Shown piece after piece: positions 35,222 to 44,212 of a stretch of 64,000 nt of DNA. This DNA comes from Streptomyces sp. NBC_00358 (GTDB lineage Bacteria > Actinomycetota > Actinomycetes > Streptomycetales > Streptomycetaceae): assembly GCF_036099295.1 (NCBI RefSeq), contig NZ_CP107976.1, positions 124,001 to 188,000 on the forward strand, in the 5' to 3' direction. Position numbers and translations under genes: made by a program. Under the pieces are notes generated by a model that was not told where the DNA came from, made no database searches, and saw only the letters and a list, made by a program, of their open reading frames with translations. How positions within the stretch are numbered: the stretch's first letter is position 1; every line of letters starts with the position of its first letter.

Positions 35222-36172
35222 GTGCCGCCGTCCTTCGCCCACCGGATAACCAAGTACAACCCCGCCGACCGCGACGAGTGCGGGCACTACAACGGCGCTG
35301 AGGCCACGGTGAGCGACCACGGGCCGGTCGAAGCGGCCTACTTGGAGGCGATCGCCGCCTTCGCGCAGGAGTCGGGCATTGACCGGCTGGAGATCCGTGA
35401 TCCGGGGGTCACTGGCTTCGTCAACTTCGGCCTGGAGGCGCCGGCTGACGGGCACGGCCTCGCTGGGCTGTTCCCGCCCGACCTCACCGGCTATCACGAC
35501 GGTGCCGAGATCTCCGTGCCGGTCGCGCTGGAGCTGGTCCGGGCCATGCTCCGCGACCAGGGCGCCTGGTGCCGACTGGAGCAGCAGGACAGATTCACCG
35601 TGCACGTCGGGTGGGATCAGTACGTGTACGTCGGCAGCGACCAGCCCTGCGAAGCGGCCGTCGCCCGGACCCGCGATCTCGGCCTGTTCGCGGAACCGAT
35701 CACGGCCTCGCCCTACGCCGCAGACCTTGAGGAACCAGAGGTGACACAGGCTGCGGACGAGGAGTTCTGGCAACGGGTACGCGCGGAACTGGCCGCACCG
35801 CAGGACCTTCTCCTGGAGGAGGTCTACCTCAGCAACGCCACCCGCTGGCACCGGCTCACCGAGAGCAACCTCGATACCGTCCGCGCCGGTCTCGGCCCAC
35901 GCGCGCTCCTGACCGTCTGGCCCGACCTCACCCCTGATGTCGGTGCGGTTCTGGCCGCGCTGCCCGAGGACGAATCCGTGGACTTCGTCTGGGAGGCGCC
36001 GAACGGAACGATCCGCCACGTGACCGTCGACGAGACCCACCACGAGCAACTCACCACCTTGGTGGCGGAAGCGAGGGCGGCCTGCTTCCTCCCCCTGGCC
36101 CTCGACGAACGCCACCCGCTGTTCCACGCCGCCCTGCCTGACGGTGACGGCGTGCTGCGCGCCAGGTGGTGA
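35222..36172 (+). CDS. Conserved Streptomyces hypothetical protein
   Basis: 316 residues. The N-terminus AHRITKYNPADRDECGHYNG, then GLAGLFPPDLTGYHDGAEIS and FTVHVGWDQYVYVGSDQPCE, is conserved among streptomycetes and sometimes labelled RNA-binding without proof. The C-terminal half (ESVDFVWEAPNGTIRHVTVD) appears to be a separate small domain. The GTG at 35222 has GGGAG five bases upstream. No signal peptide. Confidence 0.7.
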   Translation: MPPSFAHRITKYNPADRDECGHYNGAEATVSDHGPVEAAYLEAIAAFAQESGIDRLEIRDPGVTGFVNFGLEAPADGHGLAGLFPPDLTGYHDGAEISVPVALELVRAMLRDQGAWCRLEQQDRFTVHVGWDQYVYVGSDQPCEAAVARTRDLGLFAEPITASPYAADLEEPEVTQAADEEFWQRVRAELAAPQDLLLEEVYLSNATRWHRLTESNLDTVRAGLGPRALLTVWPDLTPDVGAVLAALPEDESVDFVWEAPNGTIRHVTVDETHHEQLTTLVAEARAACFLPLALDERHPLFHAALPDGDGVLRARW

Positions 36173-36227
36173 CCTGGTTCTCCAGGTGAGGCAACGGTGA
36201 CCGACACTTGGGTTCAGAATCGTAAGC

Positions 36228-36296
36228 ATGTTCGATGACCTGCCGCTTGACCTGGCGCGGCTGCTCACCCTGGAAGTTGCGTGGAATCCGCCTGGG
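36228..36296 (+). pseudogene. N-terminal scrap of a small Streptomyces protein
   Basis: MFDDLPLDLARLLTLEVAWN, then PPG and a stop, resembles the first 20 residues (DLPPDLxRLxTLxxW) of a common small streptomycete protein. The downstream part (36297-36560) holds no further convincing piece. Tentative. Confidence 0.35.
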
Positions 36297-36564
36297 TGAA
36301 CATGCAACTCGAAGCTGTCACCGGCGTCACCTGCATCGGAGCCCACCACCGCCGGCCACCGACCCGGTAGTTCACGCTGTCGCTGACTCCAAGCAGACCG
36401 TCCTTCGCACCCAGATGCTCACGGCTTGTCCGACGCCTGCTCGGCGTCAGAGCGTCCACCGCCGACCCCTGGTCGGCCGGGTAGTCAAAGCCGCGTACAC
36501 ATTTGGGGAGCCAAGTCTGTGCGCCGACACGAGGTGGTCCGTCGAGGCGGGGCCCTCGGGGTAT

Positions 36565-36596
36565 TGAGAAGAAGTCTTTGCATAGATACCTTCTCA
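36565..36596. promoter_or_regulatory. Inverted repeat before the ArsR gene
   Basis: TGAGAAG (36565-36571) and CTTCTCA (36590-36596) form a perfect 7-bp inverted repeat ending two bases before the ATG of the ArsR-type regulator at 36599. Its AT-richness stands out. A likely autoregulatory operator. Confidence 0.45.
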
Positions 36597-36598
36597 TC

Positions 36599-37174
36599 AT
36601 GGCTAACCAGCGACCGCGCGTACTGTCCGACATTGACGCGCTCAAGGCCCTCGCTCATCCACTGCGTCAGGAGTTGTTGACCAGACTCCAGCGGCAGGGC
36701 CCGGCTACGTCTGCCGACCTGGCCGCGGAGTTCGATGAGGACCGCGGCGCGACCAGTTATCACCTGCGGCAACTGGCCCGGTTCGGCTTCATCGAGGAGG
36801 ACACGGCTCGTTCGTCCGGGCGTCGCAAGTACTGGCGGGCCGTTCCACAGGACGTACGGCTGCCGCACGGACCAACGGATCCCGGGACCGCGGCCGCCGC
36901 TGACGAGGTCGGTCGGCAGTGGTTGGAGGGCGCTGATCGGAATCTGGCTGCCTATCTGTCCGACCGGGAGGCCTTCGGCGCCTTCGCCGCCGCGGCCATG
37001 CATTCCTTCGGCGGCACCACGCTCACCGCTGAGGAGTTGACCCAGTTCGGCGAGGAGTACATCGCCTTCCTCTCCCGCTGGTACCGCGAGCCGACTCAGG
37101 CGTCTCCCGGCAGTCGGCATGTCTCCGTGGTGTTCCACGCGTTCCCCACCCCCGAGCGCGGGGACGCCTCGTGA
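36599..37174 (+). CDS. ArsR-type (HTH_20) transcriptional regulator
   Basis: 191 residues. Winged helix: LSDIDALKALAHPLRQELLT, then TSADLAAEFDEDRGATSYHL and RQLARFGFIEEDT. The C-terminal helical domain lacks the Cys clusters of metal-sensing ArsR proteins, so it probably responds to another ligand. The stop overlaps the start of the MFS gene (GTGA, 37171-37174), making a coupled regulator-exporter operon. There is a candidate operator just upstream. Confidence 0.9.
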   Translation: MANQRPRVLSDIDALKALAHPLRQELLTRLQRQGPATSADLAAEFDEDRGATSYHLRQLARFGFIEEDTARSSGRRKYWRAVPQDVRLPHGPTDPGTAAAADEVGRQWLEGADRNLAAYLSDREAFGAFAAAAMHSFGGTTLTAEELTQFGEEYIAFLSRWYREPTQASPGSRHVSVVFHAFPTPERGDAS

Positions 37175-38409
37175 CCGCCCCGGCTGCACAGGGCGCCGCC
37201 CAGCGACCTTCCTTATGGCGCAACCGCGACTTCTTAGCCCTGTGGAGCGGTCAGGTCCTCTCGACCCTGGGCGCCCAGACGAGCGGAACGGCGATGCCGC
37301 TGCTCGTGCTCGCGACCACCGGATCGCCCTCCGACGCCGGGATCGTGGGAGCCGCCGGCACGCTTCCCTACCTCGTCGCCCACCTGCCCGCCGGACCGCT
37401 GGTGGACCGATGGAACCGCCTGCGGATCCTGCTGATCAGCGAGATATGCGGAGCCCTGGCACTCTCCACCGTCCCGATCGCCATGTGGCTGGGCGACGTC
37501 ACTGTCGCGCACCTCGCCGTAGTCGCCTTCGTTCAGGGACTGTGCTTCGTCTTCTTCGGGCTGGCCGAGCGCGCCGCCCTTCCCAAGATCGTCCCTGCAT
37601 CGCTGCTGCCCACCGCGATAGCCCATAACGAAGCCAGAAGCCGCGGTGCGGCTCTGGCCGGCCCTCCCCTGGGCGGCATGCTCTTCGGCATCGGTCGCGC
37701 CGTGCCGTTCTTGGCCGACGCGCTCTCCTATGTCATCGCCTGCATCGGACTGCTGTTCATCCGAGGCGACCTGCAGAACCGGACGACGACACCGTCGGAA
37801 TCGCTGTGGCGGGCGACGACGGCGGGTCTGCGCTGGGTCTGGCGTCACCCCCTCATCCGCGCCGCCATGCTGCTGATCGCCGCCAGCAACCTGGTCTTCC
37901 AGGCGCTCATACTGATCCTCGTCGTCCTCGCTCAAGACCACGGCGCCACGTCCACCACCATCGGCACGATGCTCGGCATCTACAGCGGCGGTGGCCTGGC
38001 CGGAGCACTCGCGGCGAGCAGACTCCATCGCCACTTCACGCCCAAGACCGTCATCGTCGGAGTGAATTGGATCTGGGCCGCGCTTCTTCCCCTGTTCGCG
38101 TTCACCTCCAGCCCCCTGTTGATCGGAGTCGTCGGCGCCGCCTGCGCGTTCGTCGGACCGCTGTGGAACGTCGTGATCATCAGCTACGCGACGGTCCTGG
38201 TCCCCAACGAGCTACTGGGGCGCGTTACCAGCGCGGCCATGACCCTGTCCTGGGGAGTCATGCCCGTCGCCGCCCTTGGCGCCGGCTACCTGCTCACCGG
38301 TCTCGGACCAGTCGGCTCCGTATTCGTGCTGGCCACGGTGATGCTCGTTACCGCCGCTATCGCCACCGTCAGCCCGGCCGTCCGTCACGCCCCACCACTC
38401 CCGCACTAG
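37171..38409 (+). CDS. MFS transporter (DHA3-like drug exporter)
   Basis: 412 residues with about 12 hydrophobic segments. The N-terminus NRDFLALWSGQVLSTLGAQT and the loop GPLVDRWNRLRILLIS are typical of DHA3 (MefA-like) exporters. The start codon GTG overlaps the regulator's stop. Substrate unknown; export of an antibiotic or self-made compound is the usual role. Confidence 0.9.
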   Translation: MTAPAAQGAAQRPSLWRNRDFLALWSGQVLSTLGAQTSGTAMPLLVLATTGSPSDAGIVGAAGTLPYLVAHLPAGPLVDRWNRLRILLISEICGALALSTVPIAMWLGDVTVAHLAVVAFVQGLCFVFFGLAERAALPKIVPASLLPTAIAHNEARSRGAALAGPPLGGMLFGIGRAVPFLADALSYVIACIGLLFIRGDLQNRTTTPSESLWRATTAGLRWVWRHPLIRAAMLLIAASNLVFQALILILVVLAQDHGATSTTIGTMLGIYSGGGLAGALAASRLHRHFTPKTVIVGVNWIWAALLPLFAFTSSPLLIGVVGAACAFVGPLWNVVIISYATVLVPNELLGRVTSAAMTLSWGVMPVAALGAGYLLTGLGPVGSVFVLATVMLVTAAIATVSPAVRHAPPLPH

Positions 38410-38467
38410 ACGGACGACGGACGAACAGCCCATCGAAAGGAAGGCCACGGCTGCAGACGATCGAGCA

Positions 38468-38960
38468 GTGAGTGACTGGTGCCTCGAGCACCTGGGCTGC
38501 CCAGTTGCCGAGCGCACTTTCGCGGCCGGGAACTTGTCCGTGGTCTACGGCCTACGGCCGGCAGACGGCCGCGAGGTGGTGCTGAAGGTCCGTGACGACG
38601 ATGCGCGACTGGTGGCCTGCACCTGGGTGCATCGCCCGATGTGGCAGGCGGGCTTCCCATGACCGCAACCATTGACCGGTCCGTTGCCGCTGGGCAGGAA
38701 AGTCGCCAGCTCCGAGACTCTTCTACCATGACGTGAGGCGCCCGAACTCGCGGATTGTCCCCGACTGTTTGCCGACCCACTGACCGCCTTCGTGTCCCGC
38801 GCAGAGGGTTTCGATCCGCAGCCGCTGCTACGGCCCGCCCCCGCTTGGGCCCACTGGTACCACACGGAAAACAGCGTCTGGCCGGTCCCGGATGACCGGG
38901 ACGTCGATCTCAACGCTGAGCGGTGCTCTGCCACGGCATGGGTCGATGAGCTCGGCGTGG
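38468..38960 (+). pseudogene. APH-family phosphotransferase remnant
   Basis: The first frame reads DWCLEHLGCPVAERTFAAGN and LSVVYGLRPADGREVVLKVR (nucleotide-binding loop and Lys), then a stop at 38660. Later pieces in another frame (PDDRDVDLNAE, AWVDELGVAVRERL) match the linker before the catalytic lobe. The HGD catalytic motif is absent because the gene is cut by an IS4 remnant on the other strand. The second broken kinase of this fold in the window. Confidence 0.55.
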
Positions 38961-38979
38961 CCGTACGCGAGCGGCTTGA

Positions 38980-39400
38980 GGTTGCCTCGCCCTCAGCGGT
39001 GGGACCGAACACCGCGCCGACCGGGGCCCGCGTGCCGGTCTCGACCAGCGTCATCAACTCCAGCGTCGGACAGCCATGATGCGAAGTCCTCCCCAGCCAG
39101 GCCCGGTTCCGTTCGGAATCTGGGCCCTCAGCGAACTGCAGCCGTCGAACGACACCGTCCGGTACGAACCGAAACGCACGTCTAGCGTCGCCGGACGGGC
39201 CAGCAACCCGGCCAGTACCTCGAACCACGCCCGCACGGGCGCGCTGCCGATCCCGCCGGTGCAGGCGACGCAACGCCTCCGCCGACGGACGGACCACCGG
39301 CATCCCGGACAGACCCGCGGTCAGCCTGTCCCAGACGAGGCGATAGCCGAATCAGGCGGGCTTCGCCGATCGCGCGGAGGAAGCCCTGGAGGGTGCCTCA
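38980..39400 (-). pseudogene. IS4-family transposase N-terminal fragment
   Basis: From about 39400 on the minus strand: LTAGLSGMPVVRPSAEALRR, then VRAWFEVLAGLLARPATLDV, RFGSYRTVSFDGCSSLRA and, after a shift, PTLELMTLVETGTRAPVGAV with FGPTAEGE. This is the IS4 segment up to the first catalytic Asp region. It ends against the phosphotransferase remnant. Confidence 0.55.
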
Positions 39401-39516
39401 GGCGGCTGGTGAGAGGTCGTTGGCCTGCTGCCGGCACCGCTCGATCCGCTCGGCAGGAGGAACAGATCGCCCAGCCGATGGATCACCTCGCTCCACTCTC
39501 CGGGTAACGTCCAGGC

Positions 39517-41202
39517 ATGAGTCATCCGCACCCCGAGCTAAAAGCCGCTCCGCCCCTTCCCGAAGGAGGGCTGCGGGTCATCGCCCTGGGCGGCCTGGGC
39601 GAGATTGGCCGCAACATGACCGTCTTCGAGCACGCCGGCAAACTGCTCATCGTCGACTGCGGCGTACTGTTCCCCGAAGAGACCCAGCCCGGCGTAGACG
39701 TAATCCTTCCGGACTTCACCTCCATCCGGGACCGGCTGGACGACATCGTGGCCGTGGTCCTCACCCACGGCCACGAGGACCACATCGGTGGCGTGCCCTA
39801 CCTGCTGCGCGAGCGGTCCGACATTCCCATCGTCGCCTCCAAGCTGACGCTGGCGTTCCTGGAGGCCAAGCTCAAGGAACACGGCATCCGGCCGCGCACG
39901 GTGCGCGTCCGGGAGGGCGACCGGCGCAGCTTCGGGCCCTTCGACTGCGAGTTCGTGGCGGTCAACCACTCCATCCCGGACGGCCTCGCGGTCGCGATCC
40001 GCACGGGCGCCGGGATGGTGCTGCACACCGGCGACTTCAAGATGGACCAGTTCCCTCTCGACGACCGCATCACCGATCTGCGTGCCTTCGCCCGCCTCGG
40101 CGAGGAGGGCGTGGACCTGTTCCTCACCGACTCCACCAACGCCGAAGTACCCGGCTTCACCACCTCCGAGCGTGAGCTGAACCCGGCGATCGAGCAGGTG
40201 CTGCGCACCGCGCCGCGCCGGGTCATCGTCTCCAGCTTCGCCAGCCATGTGCACCGCATCCAACAGGTCCTGGACGCCGCCCACCAGCACGGCCGCAAGG
40301 TCGCCTTCGTCGGCCGGTCGATGGTCCGCAACATGGGAATCGCCCGTGACCTGGGCTATCTGAAGGTCCCCTCCGGTCTGGTCGTGAGCACGAAGGAGCT
40401 GGAGAAGCTCCCGGACCACAAGATCACTCTGGTGTGCACCGGCTCCCAGGGCGAACCGATGGCCGCGCTGTCACGGATGGCCAACCGCGACCACCAGATC
40501 CGTATCGGCAAGGGCGACACCGTCCTGCTCGCCAGTTCCCTCATCCCCGGCAACGAGAGCGCCATCTACCGCGTCATCAACGGGCTTACCCGGTGGGGCG
40601 CCCACGTGGTCCACAAGGGCAACGCCAAGGTCCACGTCTCCGGGCACGCCAGCGCCGGCGAACTCGTCTACTGCTACAACATCGTCAAACCCCGCAATGT
40701 CATGCCTGTGCACGGCGAATGGCGCCACCTACAGGCCAACGGCGACCTCGCCATCCGTACCGGTGTCGCCCCGGACCGGGTCGTCATCGCGGAGGACGGC
40801 GTCGTCGTCGACCTCGTCGACGGCCGCGCGTCCATCACCGGGAAGGTCCCCGCAGGCTACGTCTACGTGGACGGGATGGAGGTCGGCGGCGTCACCGAAG
40901 CCTCCCTCAAGGACCGCCGGACACTTGGGGAAGAGGGTGTGGTCACGGTGGTGGCGATCGTCGACGCCGACACCGGCGCCCTCGCCGAAGCCCCCGACTT
41001 CCTGGCCCGCGGCTTCGCCCATGACGACACCACCTTCGAGCCGGTCATCCCCGTCATCGAGAAGACCCTGGCCACCGCCGCCGACGAAGGCATCGGGGAC
41101 GCGGTCCAACTCGAACAGCTCATCGCCCGCGCCGTGGCGAACTGGGCGTTTCGCACCTACCGCCGCAGGCCCCTCATCATCCCCGTCATCATCGACGCCT
41201 GA
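39517..41202 (+). CDS. rnj: Ribonuclease J
   Basis: 561 residues, full length. The beta-lactamase-fold core has metal motif HGHEDH (84-89), LHTGDFKMDQFPLD, the beta-CASP segment (VIVSSFASHVHRIQQVLDAA), GRSMVRNMGIARDLGY and VHVSGHASAGELVYCYNIVK with the later His ligands, then the C-terminal domain. RNase J is a 5'-3' exonuclease and endonuclease of RNA decay. IS4 remnants in the same orientation flank it (38980 and 41553), and no usual house-keeping neighbour is present, so it may be a second, mobile copy. The ATG at 39517 lacks a strong ribosome site. Confidence 0.93.
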   Translation: MSHPHPELKAAPPLPEGGLRVIALGGLGEIGRNMTVFEHAGKLLIVDCGVLFPEETQPGVDVILPDFTSIRDRLDDIVAVVLTHGHEDHIGGVPYLLRERSDIPIVASKLTLAFLEAKLKEHGIRPRTVRVREGDRRSFGPFDCEFVAVNHSIPDGLAVAIRTGAGMVLHTGDFKMDQFPLDDRITDLRAFARLGEEGVDLFLTDSTNAEVPGFTTSERELNPAIEQVLRTAPRRVIVSSFASHVHRIQQVLDAAHQHGRKVAFVGRSMVRNMGIARDLGYLKVPSGLVVSTKELEKLPDHKITLVCTGSQGEPMAALSRMANRDHQIRIGKGDTVLLASSLIPGNESAIYRVINGLTRWGAHVVHKGNAKVHVSGHASAGELVYCYNIVKPRNVMPVHGEWRHLQANGDLAIRTGVAPDRVVIAEDGVVVDLVDGRASITGKVPAGYVYVDGMEVGGVTEASLKDRRTLGEEGVVTVVAIVDADTGALAEAPDFLARGFAHDDTTFEPVIPVIEKTLATAADEGIGDAVQLEQLIARAVANWAFRTYRRRPLIIPVIIDA

Positions 41203-41230
41203 GCCCCGGCAGCAGGGCCCCCTGCCTGCC

Positions 41231-41262
41231 GTGCCCGGCTCGCGAGTATCGAAGCCGGGCAC
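41231..41262 (+). terminator. Hairpin after rnj
   Basis: Perfect 10-bp stem GTGCCCGGCT (41231-41240) with AGCCGGGCAC (41253-41262), 12-base loop, 28 bases past the stop codon. A second hairpin TGTGCCGGG/CCCGGCACA lies at 41407-41434. The rest of 41263-41552 has no gene. Confidence 0.7.
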
Positions 41263-41552
41263 GGGAGTCAGCAGTCGCCCGAGGAGTCGCCACGCCATCG
41301 GTCGCAGCCGATGGCGCTCGGGCAGCGAACGGTGACATTGCCAACCGCTCCATCCTGGCGGCGCGGCACGGCGGCGGAACTCGTTCGTACGGATCTCACT
41401 CGCGTGTGTGCCGGGTCCCGTTGGGCCCGGCACATCTCTGCGGTCGGTGGGAGTCGGTAACGGGGTGGCACGGGCCGCACTCGGCAGCATCCGCCCACAG
41501 TCCGACTTCTGGGCGGGGGCGGGAAGCGGACGAAGGGGGTTTCGAGCCGGGT

Positions 41553-41828
41553 TCACAGCAGATCGCCCGTGTCGTACAGGCGTGCGTACCACCATGCGCC
41601 CCTGCGCCAGCCGGCCAGTTCCACGTCCAGCACCGCATGACTGCCCACCTCCACCAGAGCAACCATCCGGACCTGCACAAACGCGCTCCGGCCCGACCCG
41701 CGGCCACTGCCCGGACGTCCGAACGCGGCGTCGTCGGCTTCGCTGGCCTCGACGTCCCAGTAGGTCCCGTCCACCGCCAGCAGCCGCAGACCCCGCCAGA
41801 ACGCGCCGGACGTCGCCTCGGTGGCCAT
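41553..41828 (-). pseudogene. IS4-family transposase central fragment
   Basis: 91 residues from 41828: SGAFWRGLRLLAVDGTYWDV (first catalytic Asp), EASEADDAAFGRPGSGRG, then FVQVRMVALVEVGSHAVLDV. Only the middle of the transposase remains. It has the same orientation as the fragment at 38980 but includes the overlapping ALVE segment, so these are two different copies. Joined head-on to an IS5 remnant. Confidence 0.7.
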
Positions 41829-41829
41829 C

Positions 41830-42030
41830 GGCCGAGCCGTCCGGCGTCGCGTCCTGATGCATCGCCGCCTCGCCCGCGACTACGAGACCCTGCCCGCCAG
41901 CTCCGAAGCCATGATCCACATCGCCTCGATCGGCAACCTCGCCAAGCACACTACGGACGAGACCACACCCCCTGGCAAGGAACCTATGAGGACCCAGAAG
42001 AGCACTGCGGCTACGCGAGACGCCCTCTCA
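41830..42030 (+). pseudogene. IS5-family transposase C-terminus and IS end
   Basis: Reads VRRRVLMHRRLARDYETLPA and SSEAMIHIASIGNLAKHTTD, the C-terminal end of an IS5-type transposase, and runs into the terminus gacgccctctcag at 42019-42031. That terminus equals the end of the IS at 13042. The element end lies inside the DUF4383 gene and supplies its stop codon. Confidence 0.65.
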
Positions 42031-42371
42031 GTGGTCGTGTAGCGAGCCGAAGTCGAGGATATTGGCGGGCCGGTCGAGGATGAAGATGTGGACGAATCCG
42101 CTGAGCAGGAACAGCGTTCCCACCGCCATGTTGAGTGTGGAGGCGACGTTGCCGCCGATGATCAGGGTCGAGCCGACCAGCACGGAGATCAGGCTGAGGA
42201 CACCGTTGGTCGACATGCCCGCGATGCTCTGCCCTTCGGTGTTGAACGGACTGAGCTCGTCGGCGAAGCCGAGGATGCCGAAACGAGCAGGACCACCCCG
42301 CAAAAGGCGGCCCCCCAGCGGTACACGGCGGCCAGGTGGTGGTCGACGGGCAGTTCGTCCTGAAGCTTCAT
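42028..42371 (-). pseudogene. DUF4383 membrane protein, truncated by an IS
   Basis: The ATG at 42371 (AAGGAG upstream) begins KLQDELPVDHHLAAVYRWGA, then a frameshift near 42290. The second frame reads FGILGFADELSPFNTEGQSI, LISVLVGSTLIIGGNVAS, TLNMAVGTLFLLSGFVHIFI and LDRPANILDFG, three of the usual four membrane segments. It ends SLHDH with a TGA that belongs to the inserted IS end. Function of the family is unknown. Confidence 0.75.
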
Positions 42372-42491
42372 CGCTCGCTCCTTCTTTTACCGGGAGTCAG
42401 GCCCGCGAGAGCGGCGCCTCTTCTTGCGCTTCGCTCCTCTATTCCGTCGACAGCGGCCGAGTGGTTGCATCGCGTTCCCGTGGTGGCGGGA

Positions 42492-42953
42492 TCAGCCGGT
42501 CGAGTCCTTGCCGGAGCCGAAGTGGCTGTCCACGGCTTGCGGCATCCTTTGGACCACCCCGTCCCCCAGGCGTTCGAATTCTCCGCGCAGGAACGGAGAG
42601 GCCAGTCGGGCCAGGCCGTGGAAGTCGATACGGGCCCGGTAGGTGAGAAGGGTGGCGCCGTTCTCCTCGTGGAAGGTCAGATCGTCCGTGGAGGTGGCGG
42701 TGCGGTTGCGTCCGACGAAGGTCAGTCGCCGGTCCTCGAGCCGGACCAGCCGGTAGCGGAGTTCGGTGCGCCGTCCGCGGAACGTCGAGACGTTGAGCCA
42801 TTCGGCACCCTTGGCTACGGGAGCGCCGGCTCTGGCCGGACGGCAGCTCACCGTGCCCGGGTCCCATTCCTGGGCGTGCGAGAAGTCGGCCAGGTAGGCC
42901 ACCACTTCCGGCAGAGAGTGGTGCAGGGTGAGCGTGCGTTCGACTTCGACCAT
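42492..42953 (-). CDS. SRPBCC (polyketide cyclase/START-like) protein
   Basis: 153 residues. EVERTLTLHHSLPEVVAYLA and DFSHAQEWDPGTVSCRPAR, then LRYRLVRLEDRRLTFVGRNR, form the helix-grip fold of SRPBCC proteins. They bind hydrophobic ligands; many small ones have no known role. The ATG at 42953 has GAAAGGG upstream. It follows the DUF4383 gene's promoter side on the same strand with a 120-base gap. Confidence 0.88.
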   Translation of the reverse strand: MVEVERTLTLHHSLPEVVAYLADFSHAQEWDPGTVSCRPARAGAPVAKGAEWLNVSTFRGRRTELRYRLVRLEDRRLTFVGRNRTATSTDDLTFHEENGATLLTYRARIDFHGLARLASPFLRGEFERLGDGVVQRMPQAVDSHFGSGKDSTG

Positions 42954-43415
42954 GGAACGGCCCTTTCACGGAGACCGCAGCGACTGACTTCAGGAGTGCG
43001 GAGTGGACCTGCCTCTTTCTCTTCCCGATGGGAACAGTGACCGGATGCAGCGGCTTCGTCGCGTGAGGCAGTGTCTGGCGGTCTTCTGGGGCCTTCGCAC
43101 CCCCGAACTCCTGGGCGATCTCAACCGTCTCGCACCGCGGCCTCGGTGCCGTCGACCTCCGCTGGGACGGTCAAGACATCTCAGCGGGCAGGATGGTTCT
43201 GCTCGACCTCTACGGCCAAAATCATGACCAGCAGCTTTGGTTCGACGCGACACGTTCGGCCCTTCCCGCTTCCTCGGCCATGAGCCCAGCCGCGACAGGA
43301 TCGAGTCCTGGCAGGTCCTTCCCAGTACCCGACGGCGGCCGTCGCCGACCATCCACGCTCCCGGGACCAGAGCAGGTGCGATGGTCGGTGCCGGGGCGCC
43401 GCTCGATCGCAGCCC
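42954..43415. other. No intact gene
   Basis: On the plus strand about 43140-43270 a frame reads GAVDLRWDGQDISAGRMVLL and DLYGQNHDQQLWFDATRS, which has coding character but no start, no family and stops on both sides. Probably the remnant of a lost gene. Confidence 0.35.
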
Positions 43416-44069
43416 CTACGGCTGGGCGGGTCCGACTGACGGGGCGCGTTGTCGGCGCAGGAGCAGGCCTGCGGGCTGCCACAGGGCGAAGGTCAGGCCG
43501 ACGCCGAGTGGGATCTGCAGGGACTGTTGGATCACCGGAGGCCCGGGCTTGTCCCCCCGCCTGAGCTGGGCACTGCCCTGCGGATCGACGGTCACCGTGT
43601 AAGTGCCGCCTACCACCCACTTCCAGCCCATGAGCCCGTTCTCCTCGAACGGAGCCAGCGGCGGGCCGTCGACGACGGTGACCGTGTAGCGGTGAACGCT
43701 TGCGTCCATGCCGTCACCGGCGGACCACTGAATCCGTCGGACCCTGACGTGTTCGGTACGCCCGCGCTGGTGCAGTGCCTGCTGATCCAGCTCCAGGTTC
43801 TGCAGGATCAGCACTCCCAAGAGGCACACCGCACACAGCAGCCACCGGATGTTCAGGTACCAGCATGTGCACAGGAACCCGCAGCCGAGGAGGATCGCCA
43901 GCGCGCACAGCGCGTCGATCCACTGGGCGTGCGCGACGAAGGCCGTGTGCCCGATCAGACGCACGATCGCCCACAGCGCCAATGCTGCACCGGTGCTTGC
44001 GGCGCCCACCAGCGCCCGCCGACCCGCGCCTGTCCGCCCCTTGCCTGCTTCCTCCGCGCTCACCCTCAC
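43416..44069 (-). CDS. Hypothetical membrane protein (DUF3592-like layout)
   Basis: 217 residues. Two or three N-terminal membrane segments (ALVGAASTGAALALWAIVRL, ALCALAILLGCGFLCTCWYL, WLLCAVCLLGVLILQNLEL), a soluble domain with YTVTVVDGPPLAPFEENGLM and GGTYTVTVDPQGSAQLR, and a last membrane segment near the end. The layout recalls DUF3592-type proteins but I cannot assign it. Divergent from 44213, with a palindrome between. Confidence 0.55.
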   Translation of the reverse strand: MRVSAEEAGKGRTGAGRRALVGAASTGAALALWAIVRLIGHTAFVAHAQWIDALCALAILLGCGFLCTCWYLNIRWLLCAVCLLGVLILQNLELDQQALHQRGRTEHVRVRRIQWSAGDGMDASVHRYTVTVVDGPPLAPFEENGLMGWKWVVGGTYTVTVDPQGSAQLRRGDKPGPPVIQQSLQIPLGVGLTFALWQPAGLLLRRQRAPSVGPAQP

Positions 44070-44124
44070 CCCTGCTCTCGACGAAACCGCCGGCTCGGTG
44101 GTGCACGCGTCCCAATGTATGGAT

Positions 44125-44157
44125 TGTTCAACGATCCTTCAATAGGCTGATTGAACA
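44125..44157. promoter_or_regulatory. Inverted repeat in a divergent promoter region
   Basis: TGTTCAA (44125-44131) and TTGAACA (44151-44157), perfect 7-bp arms with a 19-base spacer, in an AT-rich patch between the divergent genes at 44069 and 44213. Candidate operator; the regulator is unknown. Confidence 0.35.
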
Positions 44158-44212
44158 TCGAGTCGTCTGCTTCGCGGACGCGGAACCGTAACCAACCGGA
44201 GGGCTCAGGGAG

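Noticed and set aside
36235..36567. 110-residue frame upstream of the ArsR gene
   Set aside because: No family, no ribosome site, composition unlike neighbouring genes; only the short MFDDLPLDLARLL scrap is plausible.
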